Shown: piece by piece, positions 29,489 through 38,297 of the stretch
How the letters are laid out: every line of letters starts with the position of its first letter
Numbering within the stretch: the first letter of the stretch is position 1
Assembly (NCBI GenBank): GCA_942491465.1
Contig: CALOBA010000085.1
Location: forward strand, 1 to 64,000
Origin: CALOBA01 sp942491465
Lineage (GTDB): Bacteria; Pseudomonadota; Gammaproteobacteria; Chromatiales; Chromatiaceae
DNA length: 64,000 nucleotides
Reading direction: 5' to 3'
Made by a program: the position numbers and the translations under genes
The notes under the pieces: model-generated
Told to the model about the DNA's origin: nothing
Databases searched by the model: none
The model's input: only the letters and a program-made list of their open reading frames with translations

Positions 29489-31642
29489 CTAGTCGGGTAG
29501 AAAGACCTCGAAGCGACTGCCTGCATCGGGTTCGGAGACGACCCGAATCCAGCCGCCGTGGCGTTCGGCGATCTTCTTGCAAACCGCCAGACCGATCCCG
29601 GTTCCAGGGTAGGCATCGCGGGTGTGTAGGCGCTGAAACACGCCGAAGATCCGGTCGAAATAGGCCTCTGCGATACCGATGCCGTTGTCGCCGACCACCA
29701 GCAACCAGCCGGGGCGCCCCGCATCCGCTGTGCGCTCGGCCGCGACACGCACCACGGGCTCGCGTTGCGGATGGTGAAACTTGATCGCGTTGCCGATCAG
29801 GTTTTGCAGCAACTGGCGCAACTGGGTCGGGTCCGCGTGCAGCATCGGCAGTGGCTCGGTCTGGATCTGCACATGATGCTCCTTGATCATCGCGCCGAGG
29901 TCCCCCAGCACCTGCTCCAGCAGCTGGTTGGCGTCGGTATCCGCGAACGGCTCATAGCGGGTAGCGACCCGCGACAACTCCAGCAGGTCCTGGATCAGAA
30001 CCTTCATGCGGCGCGCGCCGTCGACGGCGAACTCAATGAATTCGCGACCATCGTCATCGAGCCGCTCGGCGTAACGGCGTTCGACCAGCTGCAGGTAGCT
30101 GATGACCACCCGCAACGGCTCTTGCAGATCATGCGAGGCGACGTAGGCAAATTGGGCCAGCTCGCTGTTGGAGCGCTCGAGCCCCGCGAGCAGCTGTTGT
30201 TGCTCGGCCTCGGCGCGCTCACGCCGAGCGACCTCCGCCGATAGGGCATCGATCGAGACCGCCTGCTCCGCAATGCGACCGGCCATCTCACGGAACGCGG
30301 CATCCAAGCGCTGCACCTCGCGCGGCGCTCGGGCCCGGATCTCCGCCTCCCCGGACTCCAGAGGTCCGCCCGGTGTGAATCGGGCCAGACGCGCGGCCAT
30401 GCGGTCGATGGGCCGGGCCAGCTGCCAGCCGAACCAGCCGGACACCGGAACCACCACCATGAGGACCATGCCCGCGATCAGCAGCAAGCCGCCCGTGGAT
30501 ATCCCGACCACATCGCCGATGCTGATGAAGCGGCGGACCATCAGACTCCAGTGCTCGCCGGCATTGCCGCCGCGATGATCCGCGTCGCTGGAGGTCGGCT
30601 TGCCACCGAAGGCGAAGTCCGCGTCCGACAGGGTCAGGGTGATGGGCGCGCCCGCCAGGACCATCGCCTGAACGGTGCTCGCGAACGACCGGCTCACCGG
30701 TTCCCGCCGCGCCATGAGCGTCACCTCGGCCCCAGACCCGGTGGTGCTCAGCGGGCTGGCCTCCGCTTCGAGCAGGACCCGACCACCGGAGCGCACGAGC
30801 GCGAACTGTAATAAGGGATTGGCCGCATCCACCAGCCGCACCAGATCGCGAATCAGCAGGTTCGCCTTGAGGATGCCTAGGATCTCGTCACCGTCGCGAA
30901 CCGGGACAACGACGCCGAGCACGATGTCGCCGACGCTATCGTCCACACCACGATCGTCCAGGTAGATGCGGCCCTGACCCTCGGCGTAGGCGCCCTGCCA
31001 CCAGTACTTGTGGCCATGGGCCAGGGTCGTGAGCCGGCCCGTGCTGGCAACCAGGGCACCGAAGCGGTCGGTGAGGAAGATCTCGCCGTAGATGCCGGGA
31101 AATAGAGCCTGATGCGACTGCAGGAAGCGCGCTGTCGGGTTGTTCAGCCGTTCGGCCAGCACCGGGGCCAGATCGGCGTGCGCCGCGTCCGCGCCGATCG
31201 GCGGTCCTTGGGGCAGCCCACGCCAGGTCGCGTCAAGATCAGCGATGCGTTGGCGCCGAGCCGCAGCGTTCAGGTCCGCCAGCCGATTCGGGTCTTTGCG
31301 CAGGGCATCGACCAAGCGCCCATCCGTCGCCAGGGTGCGCACCACGCGGACCCGCTCGTTGAGTAGGACATCGAGGTTTTCAGCGGCCAGCGTGACCACC
31401 GTAAGCAACTGCTCCTCGGTGCGCTGCAGGTAGCCATCCCTGGTTGCGAAGTAGTAGGCCGCTCCCACCAGCAGCACCACCAGGATACCGAGCAGCAGCG
31501 GCGCCAGACCGAGCTGCAACCAGAGGGGAAGGGCCTGGCCGAACCGAGGCTTCGCCGTCGAACGCGGTGCCGGATCGGCGAGCGCGTCATTTTCGGAGCT
31601 CACGCCGGATTTCGACGCCACCGGCGCGTGCATAGGTTTCAT
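29489..31642 (-). CDS. Membrane sensor histidine kinase
   Basis: Two-component histidine kinase of 717 residues. Membrane helix 1 (about 40 to 66), a large periplasmic double-Cache-like sensor (about 67 to 370) and helix 2 (about 378 to 402) lead to a HAMP-like linker and coiled coil. The HisKA domain has SHDLQEPLR with the phospho-acceptor His near residue 502. The ATPase domain has the N box NLIGNAIKFHH near 615, G1 GDNGIGI and G2 GTGIGLAV near 680. It ends in FEVFLPD with no receiver domain. The gene for a binding protein ends seven bases upstream, so the two are probably translated together. No response regulator is adjacent. Confidence 0.88.
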   Translation of the reverse strand: MKPMHAPVASKSGVSSENDALADPAPRSTAKPRFGQALPLWLQLGLAPLLLGILVVLLVGAAYYFATRDGYLQRTEEQLLTVVTLAAENLDVLLNERVRVVRTLATDGRLVDALRKDPNRLADLNAAARRQRIADLDATWRGLPQGPPIGADAAHADLAPVLAERLNNPTARFLQSHQALFPGIYGEIFLTDRFGALVASTGRLTTLAHGHKYWWQGAYAEGQGRIYLDDRGVDDSVGDIVLGVVVPVRDGDEILGILKANLLIRDLVRLVDAANPLLQFALVRSGGRVLLEAEASPLSTTGSGAEVTLMARREPVSRSFASTVQAMVLAGAPITLTLSDADFAFGGKPTSSDADHRGGNAGEHWSLMVRRFISIGDVVGISTGGLLLIAGMVLMVVVPVSGWFGWQLARPIDRMAARLARFTPGGPLESGEAEIRARAPREVQRLDAAFREMAGRIAEQAVSIDALSAEVARRERAEAEQQQLLAGLERSNSELAQFAYVASHDLQEPLRVVISYLQLVERRYAERLDDDGREFIEFAVDGARRMKVLIQDLLELSRVATRYEPFADTDANQLLEQVLGDLGAMIKEHHVQIQTEPLPMLHADPTQLRQLLQNLIGNAIKFHHPQREPVVRVAAERTADAGRPGWLLVVGDNGIGIAEAYFDRIFGVFQRLHTRDAYPGTGIGLAVCKKIAERHGGWIRVVSEPDAGSRFEVFLPD

Positions 31643-31648
31643 CCTCGG

Positions 31649-32581
31649 TTAACCCCGCTGCTCGGGATCGCGCCGCGCCCGAGCCGACCTGGCCAACCAG
31701 GGCCTGGACAACCAGAGCAGACCCAGCAGGCCGACCGTCACTAAGGGCATCCACGGCCAACCGATCCTCCATCCTTCGGCAACGGGGGCCTGCTTCGGCC
31801 CCGCCGCGAGCTCGGGCATCCAGGCCTGGCGCAAGCGCTCGAAGGTCCCGTCCGCGAGCAGCCTGCCCAGCGCCTCGTCGAGGGCCGCGCGCAACGGCTC
31901 GTCGCCCTCGGTGACGGCGAAGCAAAAGTCCTGGGTAAACCCGGCGATCGGGACGTCGAGCAGCCGGAGATTGGTCAATCCCAACTCACGGATGATGCGG
32001 GCACCGACCAGATCGTTGACCAAAACCGCGTCATAGTTTCCCGCGGCCAACGCGCGCAGCGCGACCTCGTAGCTCCCTACGCGCACCAGCCGGGGCGTAA
32101 GCGCGACCCGATCCGCGTACTCTTCGGCGGCGTCGCCGGCCAGCACCGCCACCTCGCGCCCGGCCAGCTCGCTGACGTGCTTCACCGGCGATTGGTCGCG
32201 GCGCATGACGATGCTACCGGCCATCGTCAGATAGGGCCGAGTGAAGTCCATCACCCGCTCACGATCCGGCGTGTACGCAACCAGCGGCAGCACATCGACC
32301 CGGGCCTCGATCAGGGACTGCTTGACATCGGCCCAGCGACCGACCTGGAAGCGCACCTCGCGGCCCGTCGCCTGCGCGGCGGCTTGCAGGAGTTCGACGG
32401 CTAAGCCGTCGGCCTGCCCCTGCGCGTCGGCGATGCAAAAGGGTGGATAGTCGATCTCGCTACCCGCATCCAAAATCGCAGTGTCTGCGAACGCGGACGA
32501 CACCAGCCCGACAAAGAGCGCCACCGCCGGGCGAATCCCCCGAGCCGAGGGCCGATGGGATGCCCAGCCTGTCGTTGTCAT
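31649..32581 (-). CDS. Periplasmic solute-binding protein (family 3) with C-terminal membrane anchor
   Basis: SBP_bac_3-type protein of about 311 residues. The signal peptide is RPAVALFVGLVSSAFA. The binding domain shows EIDYPPFCIADAQGQADGLA, DVLPLVAYTPDRERVMDFTR and FAVTEGDEPLRAALDEALGR. A C-terminal helix (WPWMPLVTVGLLGLLWL) anchors it to the membrane. The start ATG 32581 places the signal peptide about 20 residues in; the frame from 32665 is longer than needed. Coupled to the histidine kinase downstream, it probably serves as ligand sensor and not as part of a transporter, since no permease is nearby. Confidence 0.82.
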   Translation of the reverse strand: MTTTGWASHRPSARGIRPAVALFVGLVSSAFADTAILDAGSEIDYPPFCIADAQGQADGLAVELLQAAAQATGREVRFQVGRWADVKQSLIEARVDVLPLVAYTPDRERVMDFTRPYLTMAGSIVMRRDQSPVKHVSELAGREVAVLAGDAAEEYADRVALTPRLVRVGSYEVALRALAAGNYDAVLVNDLVGARIIRELGLTNLRLLDVPIAGFTQDFCFAVTEGDEPLRAALDEALGRLLADGTFERLRQAWMPELAAGPKQAPVAEGWRIGWPWMPLVTVGLLGLLWLSRPWLARSARARRDPEQRG

Positions 32582-32822
32582 CAGAAAGCGCAAGCTTCCT
32601 CCCAAGGGTTGCAAAAGGGTGCCACTTGGCGTCGCCGTTGCGGATGCTCCCGTGATCACGCGCATCGTTGGCTGGGCCTGTCCAAGACCCTATCATACGT
32701 CGAAGAAGGAACGACGAGAGCGCTGCTAGGACAATCCGGCCTTGTCAGCTGGACCGGCATCGCGGCTCGATCACAGGGGTGCGGCCTAGCCTAAAACTGC
32801 AACAAACCACGGAGATCTCATC

Positions 32823-33773
32823 TTGAAACCGAGCATTCAGATGTCCGCAGCGCTCTGCCTTTGCGCCGCCTACCAGCAGGTCGATGCCTCCACAATTTCC
32901 TACGATTGGGGCGAGGTGACCGTTACCGGGACGACCGCGCGGGCCAACCTGAAGCTTGGCGACGGTTCGGGCGTGCCGATCGTCTCTGAGTCGCAGCAGG
33001 GCGACGAAACCGCCGATGCCGAGATCAACATCGCCCGCAACCAAACCACCGGCAACGAGTTTCAGATACTGTCCCAACAGAAGGGCAACAGCGATGCGCG
33101 GCTGGACTACGCAGGACAATGGTTCGACGACCCGCCCACCAACACCGTCTATACCGGGCGGACGCAGATCACCTATGACCTCACCAACAGCGGCGATGCT
33201 GGGTTATTGCTCTACAACTTCCGGATCGAGGACACGGTACTAAAGTTGTTCGCGGGCGGTGAAGAGACGCGCAGCCCCTTCGATCTGGGCGAATCCGGGC
33301 CCAACGGCGTGGGGGTCCAGCTGTCGCACCTCGTGCTCGTCGACAACCAGATCCTGTCGGACAAGGGGCTCGAATTCTGGACCTACAATTTTGACGTCGG
33401 TCAGTACGAGTCCGAGTTGCGTTTCGACATCAGGCAAAACGGCCTGTCGGCATCGACCAGCCCCCTGATCCAACGCGCCGGTGACGAGTTCGAGACCTAC
33501 GGCTGGATGGCCACCGTCGACAAGGACTACACCGTCTCGCTCGGCACCTTCGATCAGGGCGAGACCAAGGAGGTCATGGTGCAGATGGGAATGCGGATCA
33601 TCCACGGCACGGAGGCCGAGTTCGACGTGCAATACGTGGATCCGGGCACCTTTGCCGGGCGGTTCAGCAATACTGCCGCGTCAGTTCCGCTTCCCGCCAC
33701 GGGTTGGCTCATGATCGCGGGCCTAGCGGGCCTTGGCTCCCTGGCTCGCCGGGGAAAGCGGCGCAGTGCGTAG
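32823..33773 (+). CDS. Exported protein with VPLPA-CTERM sorting signal
   Basis: A 316-residue secreted protein. The N terminus is a short signal-like segment (MSAALCLCAAYQQVDAS). The body is beta-rich and acidic with no recognised domain. The C terminus has SVPLPATGWLMIAGLAGLGS followed by RRGKRRSA, the motif-helix-basic pattern of the VPLPA-CTERM class handled by exosortase-like enzymes. The start is TTG 32823 behind GGAG; no ATG fits. Exosortase systems are usually linked to exopolysaccharide production. No exosortase gene is in the window. Confidence 0.8.
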   Translation: MKPSIQMSAALCLCAAYQQVDASTISYDWGEVTVTGTTARANLKLGDGSGVPIVSESQQGDETADAEINIARNQTTGNEFQILSQQKGNSDARLDYAGQWFDDPPTNTVYTGRTQITYDLTNSGDAGLLLYNFRIEDTVLKLFAGGEETRSPFDLGESGPNGVGVQLSHLVLVDNQILSDKGLEFWTYNFDVGQYESELRFDIRQNGLSASTSPLIQRAGDEFETYGWMATVDKDYTVSLGTFDQGETKEVMVQMGMRIIHGTEAEFDVQYVDPGTFAGRFSNTAASVPLPATGWLMIAGLAGLGSLARRGKRRSA

Positions 33774-33875
33774 GACGGTTGAGGCACGAACCCCAGCATC
33801 GATCGGGATGCGCAGCGCCTTCGGCGTCGTCGATCGCCGTGGACCGCATTGGACGGGGTGGCCTGAGGTTCCTAG

Positions 33876-33896
33876 GAGGGTCGCCCTCCAGGGCGA
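33876..33896. repeat. 21-base hairpin repeat, copy 1
   Basis: A self-complementary element built on GAGGGTCGCCCTCCAGGGCGA, in the space downstream of the VPLPA protein. The same 21 bases recur at 44613 to 44633, so it is a dispersed REP-like unit. Confidence 0.5.
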
Positions 33897-33943
33897 TACT
33901 TAGAAGCGGTAGCCTTTGATCGCCAGTCTGGACATCTCGGCGA

Positions 33944-34426
33944 TTAGGGCTGATAGCGCCAGTCGAATGTCAGCGTCTCCTTGTCCGCATCAAATCCAGT
34001 GATGTGCAGCACGCCATGGTGCCGACCGTCTGCGGTGCGCAAATAGTAGCTGTGCCCGACCTTGATGTCGGATGCATCAAGCGCTGGCTTGTAGCCTGAC
34101 TTAGGGGCCGCGGACAGCGCTGCGAGGGGCTTGCGGCCCATGTCGATGATGCCGCCCTGGCCTTTGAATTGCTTACTAAGCTCGGCGTTGTTCGTGCCGA
34201 GGCCAAGGGGCATATCGAAGATGAAATCGATCTCCGTCGGAAACTCCCGCGCGCCCTTCAGCCCGATCAGTTCTCCGCGCTGGAAACTAAACCCCACTAG
34301 GGAATCATCGAAGTCCCGCATGACGACGCCCTGCCCTGCCGCTTGAACGGAACCGAAGACGCCAAGAAGCAGCAACAGCGACAGGATCTGCGCAGTGGCT
34401 GTTGACCATCGAAACGAGTGGACCAT
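33944..34426 (-). CDS. Hypothetical secreted protein
   Basis: A 160-residue protein with a signal peptide (STATAQILSLLLLLGVFGSV, cleavage after VQA). The mature part has FDDSLVGFSFQRGEL and ends HITGFDADKETLTFDWRYQP. No family is recognised. The start ATG 34426 has CCAGGAG at good spacing and puts the signal peptide in place; the longer frame from 34558 does not. Confidence 0.65.
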   Translation of the reverse strand: MVHSFRWSTATAQILSLLLLLGVFGSVQAAGQGVVMRDFDDSLVGFSFQRGELIGLKGAREFPTEIDFIFDMPLGLGTNNAELSKQFKGQGGIIDMGRKPLAALSAAPKSGYKPALDASDIKVGHSYYLRTADGRHHGVLHITGFDADKETLTFDWRYQP

Positions 34427-34568
34427 AGAGGCTCCTGGTTGGTGATGACATGACTCCCGCAGGTATATCGGGGTAAAGGTGGTGAAAAAGTAGGCATGGA
34501 TCATCCTTCCGCCCCAGACGACACCGGCCAACGCGGGCAAGTGACCGCTCCGGTTCATCCACCAAGCC

Positions 34569-36134
34569 TCACCGCAGCCCCCGCAGCCGCCGCTCGATGC
34601 CGGCCTGGATGTCGCGCAGGCTCAGGGAGCCCACCCGCCGCCGACTTTGGGCGCGGGCCGCCTCGGCCGCGTCGAGCCGTTGCTTGACGATGCCGGCGAA
34701 GTGCTCCGAGAGCTCGGGCCGGGCCGCGATCAACGGCCGCAGGGCGTCGAGGTCGATGCGGATCAGGGCCACGTCGCTCTTGGCGCGCAGCTCCAGAAAG
34801 CTGGCCTCGGGGGTGAGCATGGCGGCGATGCCGAAGTGCTCGCCGGGGGTCAGGATGCCGACGGACTTTTGGCTGCCGTCGGCGACCTGGATCAGGCTCT
34901 CGACCAGGCCGCCGGCGACCACGTAGAAGGCGTCGCTGGCGGCGCCCTCGCCCACCAGCAGCTTGCCGGAGTCGTGATATTGGTAGCTGGCGCCCTCGGC
35001 CAGCGCCGACAGCTCGTCGTCGGTGAGCAGTCCCGCGAAGTCCAGCCCCTTCAGCGCCAGGGCGACGGTGGGCGGCTCGGCCTTGGTCAGCCGGGCGCGA
35101 CGGGTGCGCAGCTCCTGCACATCGGGCGCCACCTCGATACCGGCCTCCTGCAGCCCCTTGTGGATCTCGCGAAACAGCTCCTCGCGGGCGCGGAACATGG
35201 CCGGGTAGTTCTTCAGACTGATCCAGACCATATAGCTGTAGGGTACGGTGGTGGCATCGGCCAGCCGCACCACCGGGTTCGGGAACTTGAGCACGCTCTC
35301 GCAGCGCAGCGCCGCCTCCAGCAGCAACGCGGTGGCGAAGCGCGGCTCGACCTCGGCGGGGATCTTGACGAAATACCAGGGGGCGTAGAGGTGGCCGGCG
35401 TCGTGCAGGTTGCGGATGGACTCCCCGGCCAACCGACCGTTGGGGATGATATGGGTGGCGTTGTCCCAGGCGCGCAGCCGCGTGGCCCGCCAGTTCATGT
35501 CCACCACCTGACCCAAGGTGCCGTCGGCGAGCTCCAGCCAATCGCCGATCCGAAACGGCCGCTCCAGACCCAGCGTTATGCCGGAGAACAGATCGCCCAA
35601 GGTCCGCTGCAGGGCCAGACCGAGCACCGCCGCGGCGACACCGGTGGACACCCATACCCCGGCGAAGGAGTACCCCTGCTGCCAGGCAAACACGGCGAAG
35701 GCGAACAGCAGCAGCGCGGTGTAGATCAGGCCGATGATGAGCTTGGGCACCCGCTCGCGGGTCCCTTCGCGGGCGCGATGGGCCAGCAGGACTTCGATCA
35801 GCCGCGCCACGGCCCAGGCGACGCTCAAATGCCCCACCAACAACGTCAGCCACAGCAGCGGCGCATCCAGCTCCTCGACGCCGAAGGCCTGGTTGCCGAC
35901 CCGCAGCAGGCTGCCGCCGAGGCTCACCCACAGCGGCAGCAGCACCACATCCAGGGCCGCGGTGAGCCGCGGCAACTGGGCCGCCAGCGGGCGCTCCCCC
36001 ACCACGCGGGTGCCCAGATGCCAGATCACCACCAACACCAACAGCGTCAGCAGCAGATGCCAATAGTTGCCGGTAAGACTATCGATGAGCTTGATCACGG
36101 GTCTGCGTGCCTGGGGCGGGTGGTTGAGCAGCAC
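34569..36134 (-). CDS. MscS-type mechanosensitive channel with cyclic-nucleotide-binding domain
   Basis: A 521-residue membrane channel. Four to five helices lie at about 25 to 185. The MscS pore and beta domain are marked by GVAAAVLGLALQRTLGDLFS, GLERPFRIGDWLE and NATHIIPNGRLAGESI. A C-terminal cNMP-binding domain (about 375 to 480) shows GKLLVGEGAASDAFYVVAGG and GEHFGIAAMLTPEA. This layout belongs to the bacterial cyclic-nucleotide-gated MscS group. The start is GTG 36134 or GTG 36098 (VIKLIDSLTG). It probably opens or closes an ion path in response to a nucleotide. Confidence 0.85.
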   Translation of the reverse strand: MLLNHPPQARRPVIKLIDSLTGNYWHLLLTLLVLVVIWHLGTRVVGERPLAAQLPRLTAALDVVLLPLWVSLGGSLLRVGNQAFGVEELDAPLLWLTLLVGHLSVAWAVARLIEVLLAHRAREGTRERVPKLIIGLIYTALLLFAFAVFAWQQGYSFAGVWVSTGVAAAVLGLALQRTLGDLFSGITLGLERPFRIGDWLELADGTLGQVVDMNWRATRLRAWDNATHIIPNGRLAGESIRNLHDAGHLYAPWYFVKIPAEVEPRFATALLLEAALRCESVLKFPNPVVRLADATTVPYSYMVWISLKNYPAMFRAREELFREIHKGLQEAGIEVAPDVQELRTRRARLTKAEPPTVALALKGLDFAGLLTDDELSALAEGASYQYHDSGKLLVGEGAASDAFYVVAGGLVESLIQVADGSQKSVGILTPGEHFGIAAMLTPEASFLELRAKSDVALIRIDLDALRPLIAARPELSEHFAGIVKQRLDAAEAARAQSRRRVGSLSLRDIQAGIERRLRGLR

Positions 36135-36411
36135 ACACGCTGACCGGGAGTGCCCGTGCCTGTCAAGGACAGGGCGTTGAGCGCCGAGCGCGGAAACCTC
36201 GATGCGCTGCGATCGGGCTCAGTCATCGGTGGATAGTGCCTGATGATTGCCGATGCGCGGGATCGCATCTCGCCGCGGTCAAGTGCTGGAAAGACCGCCG
36301 GCCTGCGGCCGTCGCTTGTTCGTTGTCGTTCAGGCCCCATTGATTTCGGGCATGTTTGCACAGCCTCTTCGGCGTCGCAGCCCTTGGGCGCGGCCAGTCG
36401 GCGTCACGTCC

Positions 36412-37365
36412 TCAGCCCGCCGACCGATCGGCGTCGAGACAGCACTTTTTGTACTTCTTGCCGCTACCGCAGGGGCAAGGGTCGTTGCGGCCGACCTTCG
36501 GCCCCTTCACCAGGGGCTCTCGCAGACTGCCCAAGGACATCGTCTCGGCGGCCGCGTACCGAGCCATCGCCTCTGGATCGAGCCCCTGCAGTTCGGAGAT
36601 GTTCGCGTCCGGCCTGAAGCAGAACCATCTGGACAACAGGGCCTCTGTGTCATCCACCGGGGCGTTGTCCCGCCGAAACTTGGCCAACGCCTGCTCCCGA
36701 TCCAGGGCAAATAGGCGTGCCACATCCTGGGGGGTAATGTACTCCTCGTCCACCAGGCCCCGCGCATAGGCTTGGTCGATGGCCTCGGCCAGTTCGGTGG
36801 CCTGAATGTCGACCACGGTGCTCACGAGCTCCGCCCAGACCAGCGCCGGGTCATCGCTGCCTTCAATACCGCGTTCGAACAGGCCGCGGAAGTAGGCGAT
36901 GACCGCCTCACGGGGGGCAAGCCCATGGGCCGCCAGTATCCCCAGGCTGCGCATGCAGGCGCCGCGCACGTAGGGATTCGCGGTCGGGTTCTCGATCAGG
37001 CCCTGCAAGGGTGCGAGGTCATCGCCGCACACCGAGGCCATAATGCCCGCCAAGTCCTCGGTCACCACATCCCCCGCGACGTCGAACGCGATCTCGCCCG
37101 GGTTCGAGAACAGGCGCACCAGCAATGGATAGGCCGCCTGTTCTCGAAACTGCGCGAGCAGGTACATGGCGAAGATATGCAGCACATCATTCGGACCATC
37201 CGGCGCCAACTCGGGATGCGCCACCACCTCGCGCAGGACATCGAGCAGCATCGGCGTCACCGCCTCGCGCTGCGCGACGGCGGCACGCACGGCCGCAGAC
37301 GGAAAGCGCCCCACGGCTTGGGACAACTCCTGGCGGATTTGGTCGAGATTCATGGTGTCTGTCAT
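36412..37365 (-). CDS. DUF1186-like HEAT-type protein with C-terminal SEC-C zinc motif
   Basis: A cytoplasmic protein of about 317 residues. The N-terminal 230 residues are helical and HEAT-like (EVVAHPELAPDGPNDVLHIF, VWAELVSTVVDIQATELAEA), in the style of DUF1186 proteins. The C terminus carries the SEC-C metal-binding motif NDPCPCGSGKKYKKCC, shared with SecA and YchJ-like proteins. Function is unknown; SEC-C motifs often mediate contacts with ribosomes or other proteins. The start is ATG 37365 or ATG 37401. Confidence 0.72.
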   Translation of the reverse strand: MTDTMNLDQIRQELSQAVGRFPSAAVRAAVAQREAVTPMLLDVLREVVAHPELAPDGPNDVLHIFAMYLLAQFREQAAYPLLVRLFSNPGEIAFDVAGDVVTEDLAGIMASVCGDDLAPLQGLIENPTANPYVRGACMRSLGILAAHGLAPREAVIAYFRGLFERGIEGSDDPALVWAELVSTVVDIQATELAEAIDQAYARGLVDEEYITPQDVARLFALDREQALAKFRRDNAPVDDTEALLSRWFCFRPDANISELQGLDPEAMARYAAAETMSLGSLREPLVKGPKVGRNDPCPCGSGKKYKKCCLDADRSAG

Positions 37366-37652
37366 TCGAGTCTCGTTGTGTGAAGGGGTACGGCTCAGCA
37401 TGGGGACGGGGTGTCCTTGCTGAGCCGGAAAGCGGTTGGAAGTCTACCGCCGGGCGGTCCTGGTGAGTAGCGCCTCCTCCAGCCCGCATGCTTCACGCGA
37501 AGCCGCGAAGCCGCGAAGAATATGGATCTTGCGGAAAAAGGTTGACCGGCGTGCCTGTTTGTCGCGAACGCCGCCGCATGCCGTGAGCTTGGTCATTATC
37601 CTGCGCCCGCAGGCGGGCTATGCTGAAGGCCGTTGTAGCCGGAAGGACCATC

Positions 37653-38297
37653 ATGACCGCGTCAATCCAAAACCCCAACTTCGTCTTGCGCCGACTGCAT
37701 TCTCTGCTGGGCCTGGTCCCCATCGGCGCCTTCCTGATCTTCCATCTGTGGGAGAACTCCCAGTCCCGCTTCGGGCCCGAGCACTACAACGAGCAGGTGG
37801 TCGGGGCGTTGCAGGGGATGAACTACCTGGCGTTTCTGGAGATCGGCGTCATCGCCCTGCCGCTGTTGTTCCATGCCGCCTTCGGGTTGGTCATCTTCGG
37901 CACCGGCCAGACGGAGCTGCTGCGCTACAACTACCTGCGCAACCGCCTGTACTGGCTGCAGCGCATCTCCGGCATCGGCATCCTGCTGTTTCTGGTGCTG
38001 CATGTGGGGCTCACGCGCATCGCCGGCATGATCGACCCCGCCGTCGCCGCCGACCTCTACGGTCACATGCGCGCGGCCCTGTCGCAGCCGGTGACCTTTG
38101 CGGTCTATCTGCTCGGGCTCTGGCTGTCGGTGTTCCACCTGGCCAACGGGCTGTCCACCGCGGCCATCGTCTGGGGCCTGACCACCAGCGCCGAGGCCCA
38201 GCGGCGGTTCGGCTGGGTCTGTCTGGCGCTGGGGCTGCTGCTCGGGGCCATGGGCACCCACGGCATGATCGGTTTCCTGATCGGGGGTGAGGCATGA
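37653..38297 (+). CDS. sdhC: Succinate dehydrogenase/fumarate reductase cytochrome b subunit
   Basis: Membrane anchor of 214 residues with five helices. Histidines in FLIFHLWEN, PLLFHAAFG, LVLHVGLTR and VFHLANGL fit the di-haem cytochrome b558 type of Bacillus and campylobacterial enzymes. The start ATG 37653 follows GGAAGGA. It overlaps sdhA by four bases (ATGA). It passes electrons between the iron-sulfur subunit and quinone or quinol. Confidence 0.9.
   Translation: MTASIQNPNFVLRRLHSLLGLVPIGAFLIFHLWENSQSRFGPEHYNEQVVGALQGMNYLAFLEIGVIALPLLFHAAFGLVIFGTGQTELLRYNYLRNRLYWLQRISGIGILLFLVLHVGLTRIAGMIDPAVAADLYGHMRAALSQPVTFAVYLLGLWLSVFHLANGLSTAAIVWGLTTSAEAQRRFGWVCLALGLLLGAMGTHGMIGFLIGGEA

Noticed and set aside
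34647..36143. Plus-strand frame opposite the MscS-type channel
   Set aside because: Gln/Gly/His-rich shadow; the minus strand has all channel and cNMP motifs.
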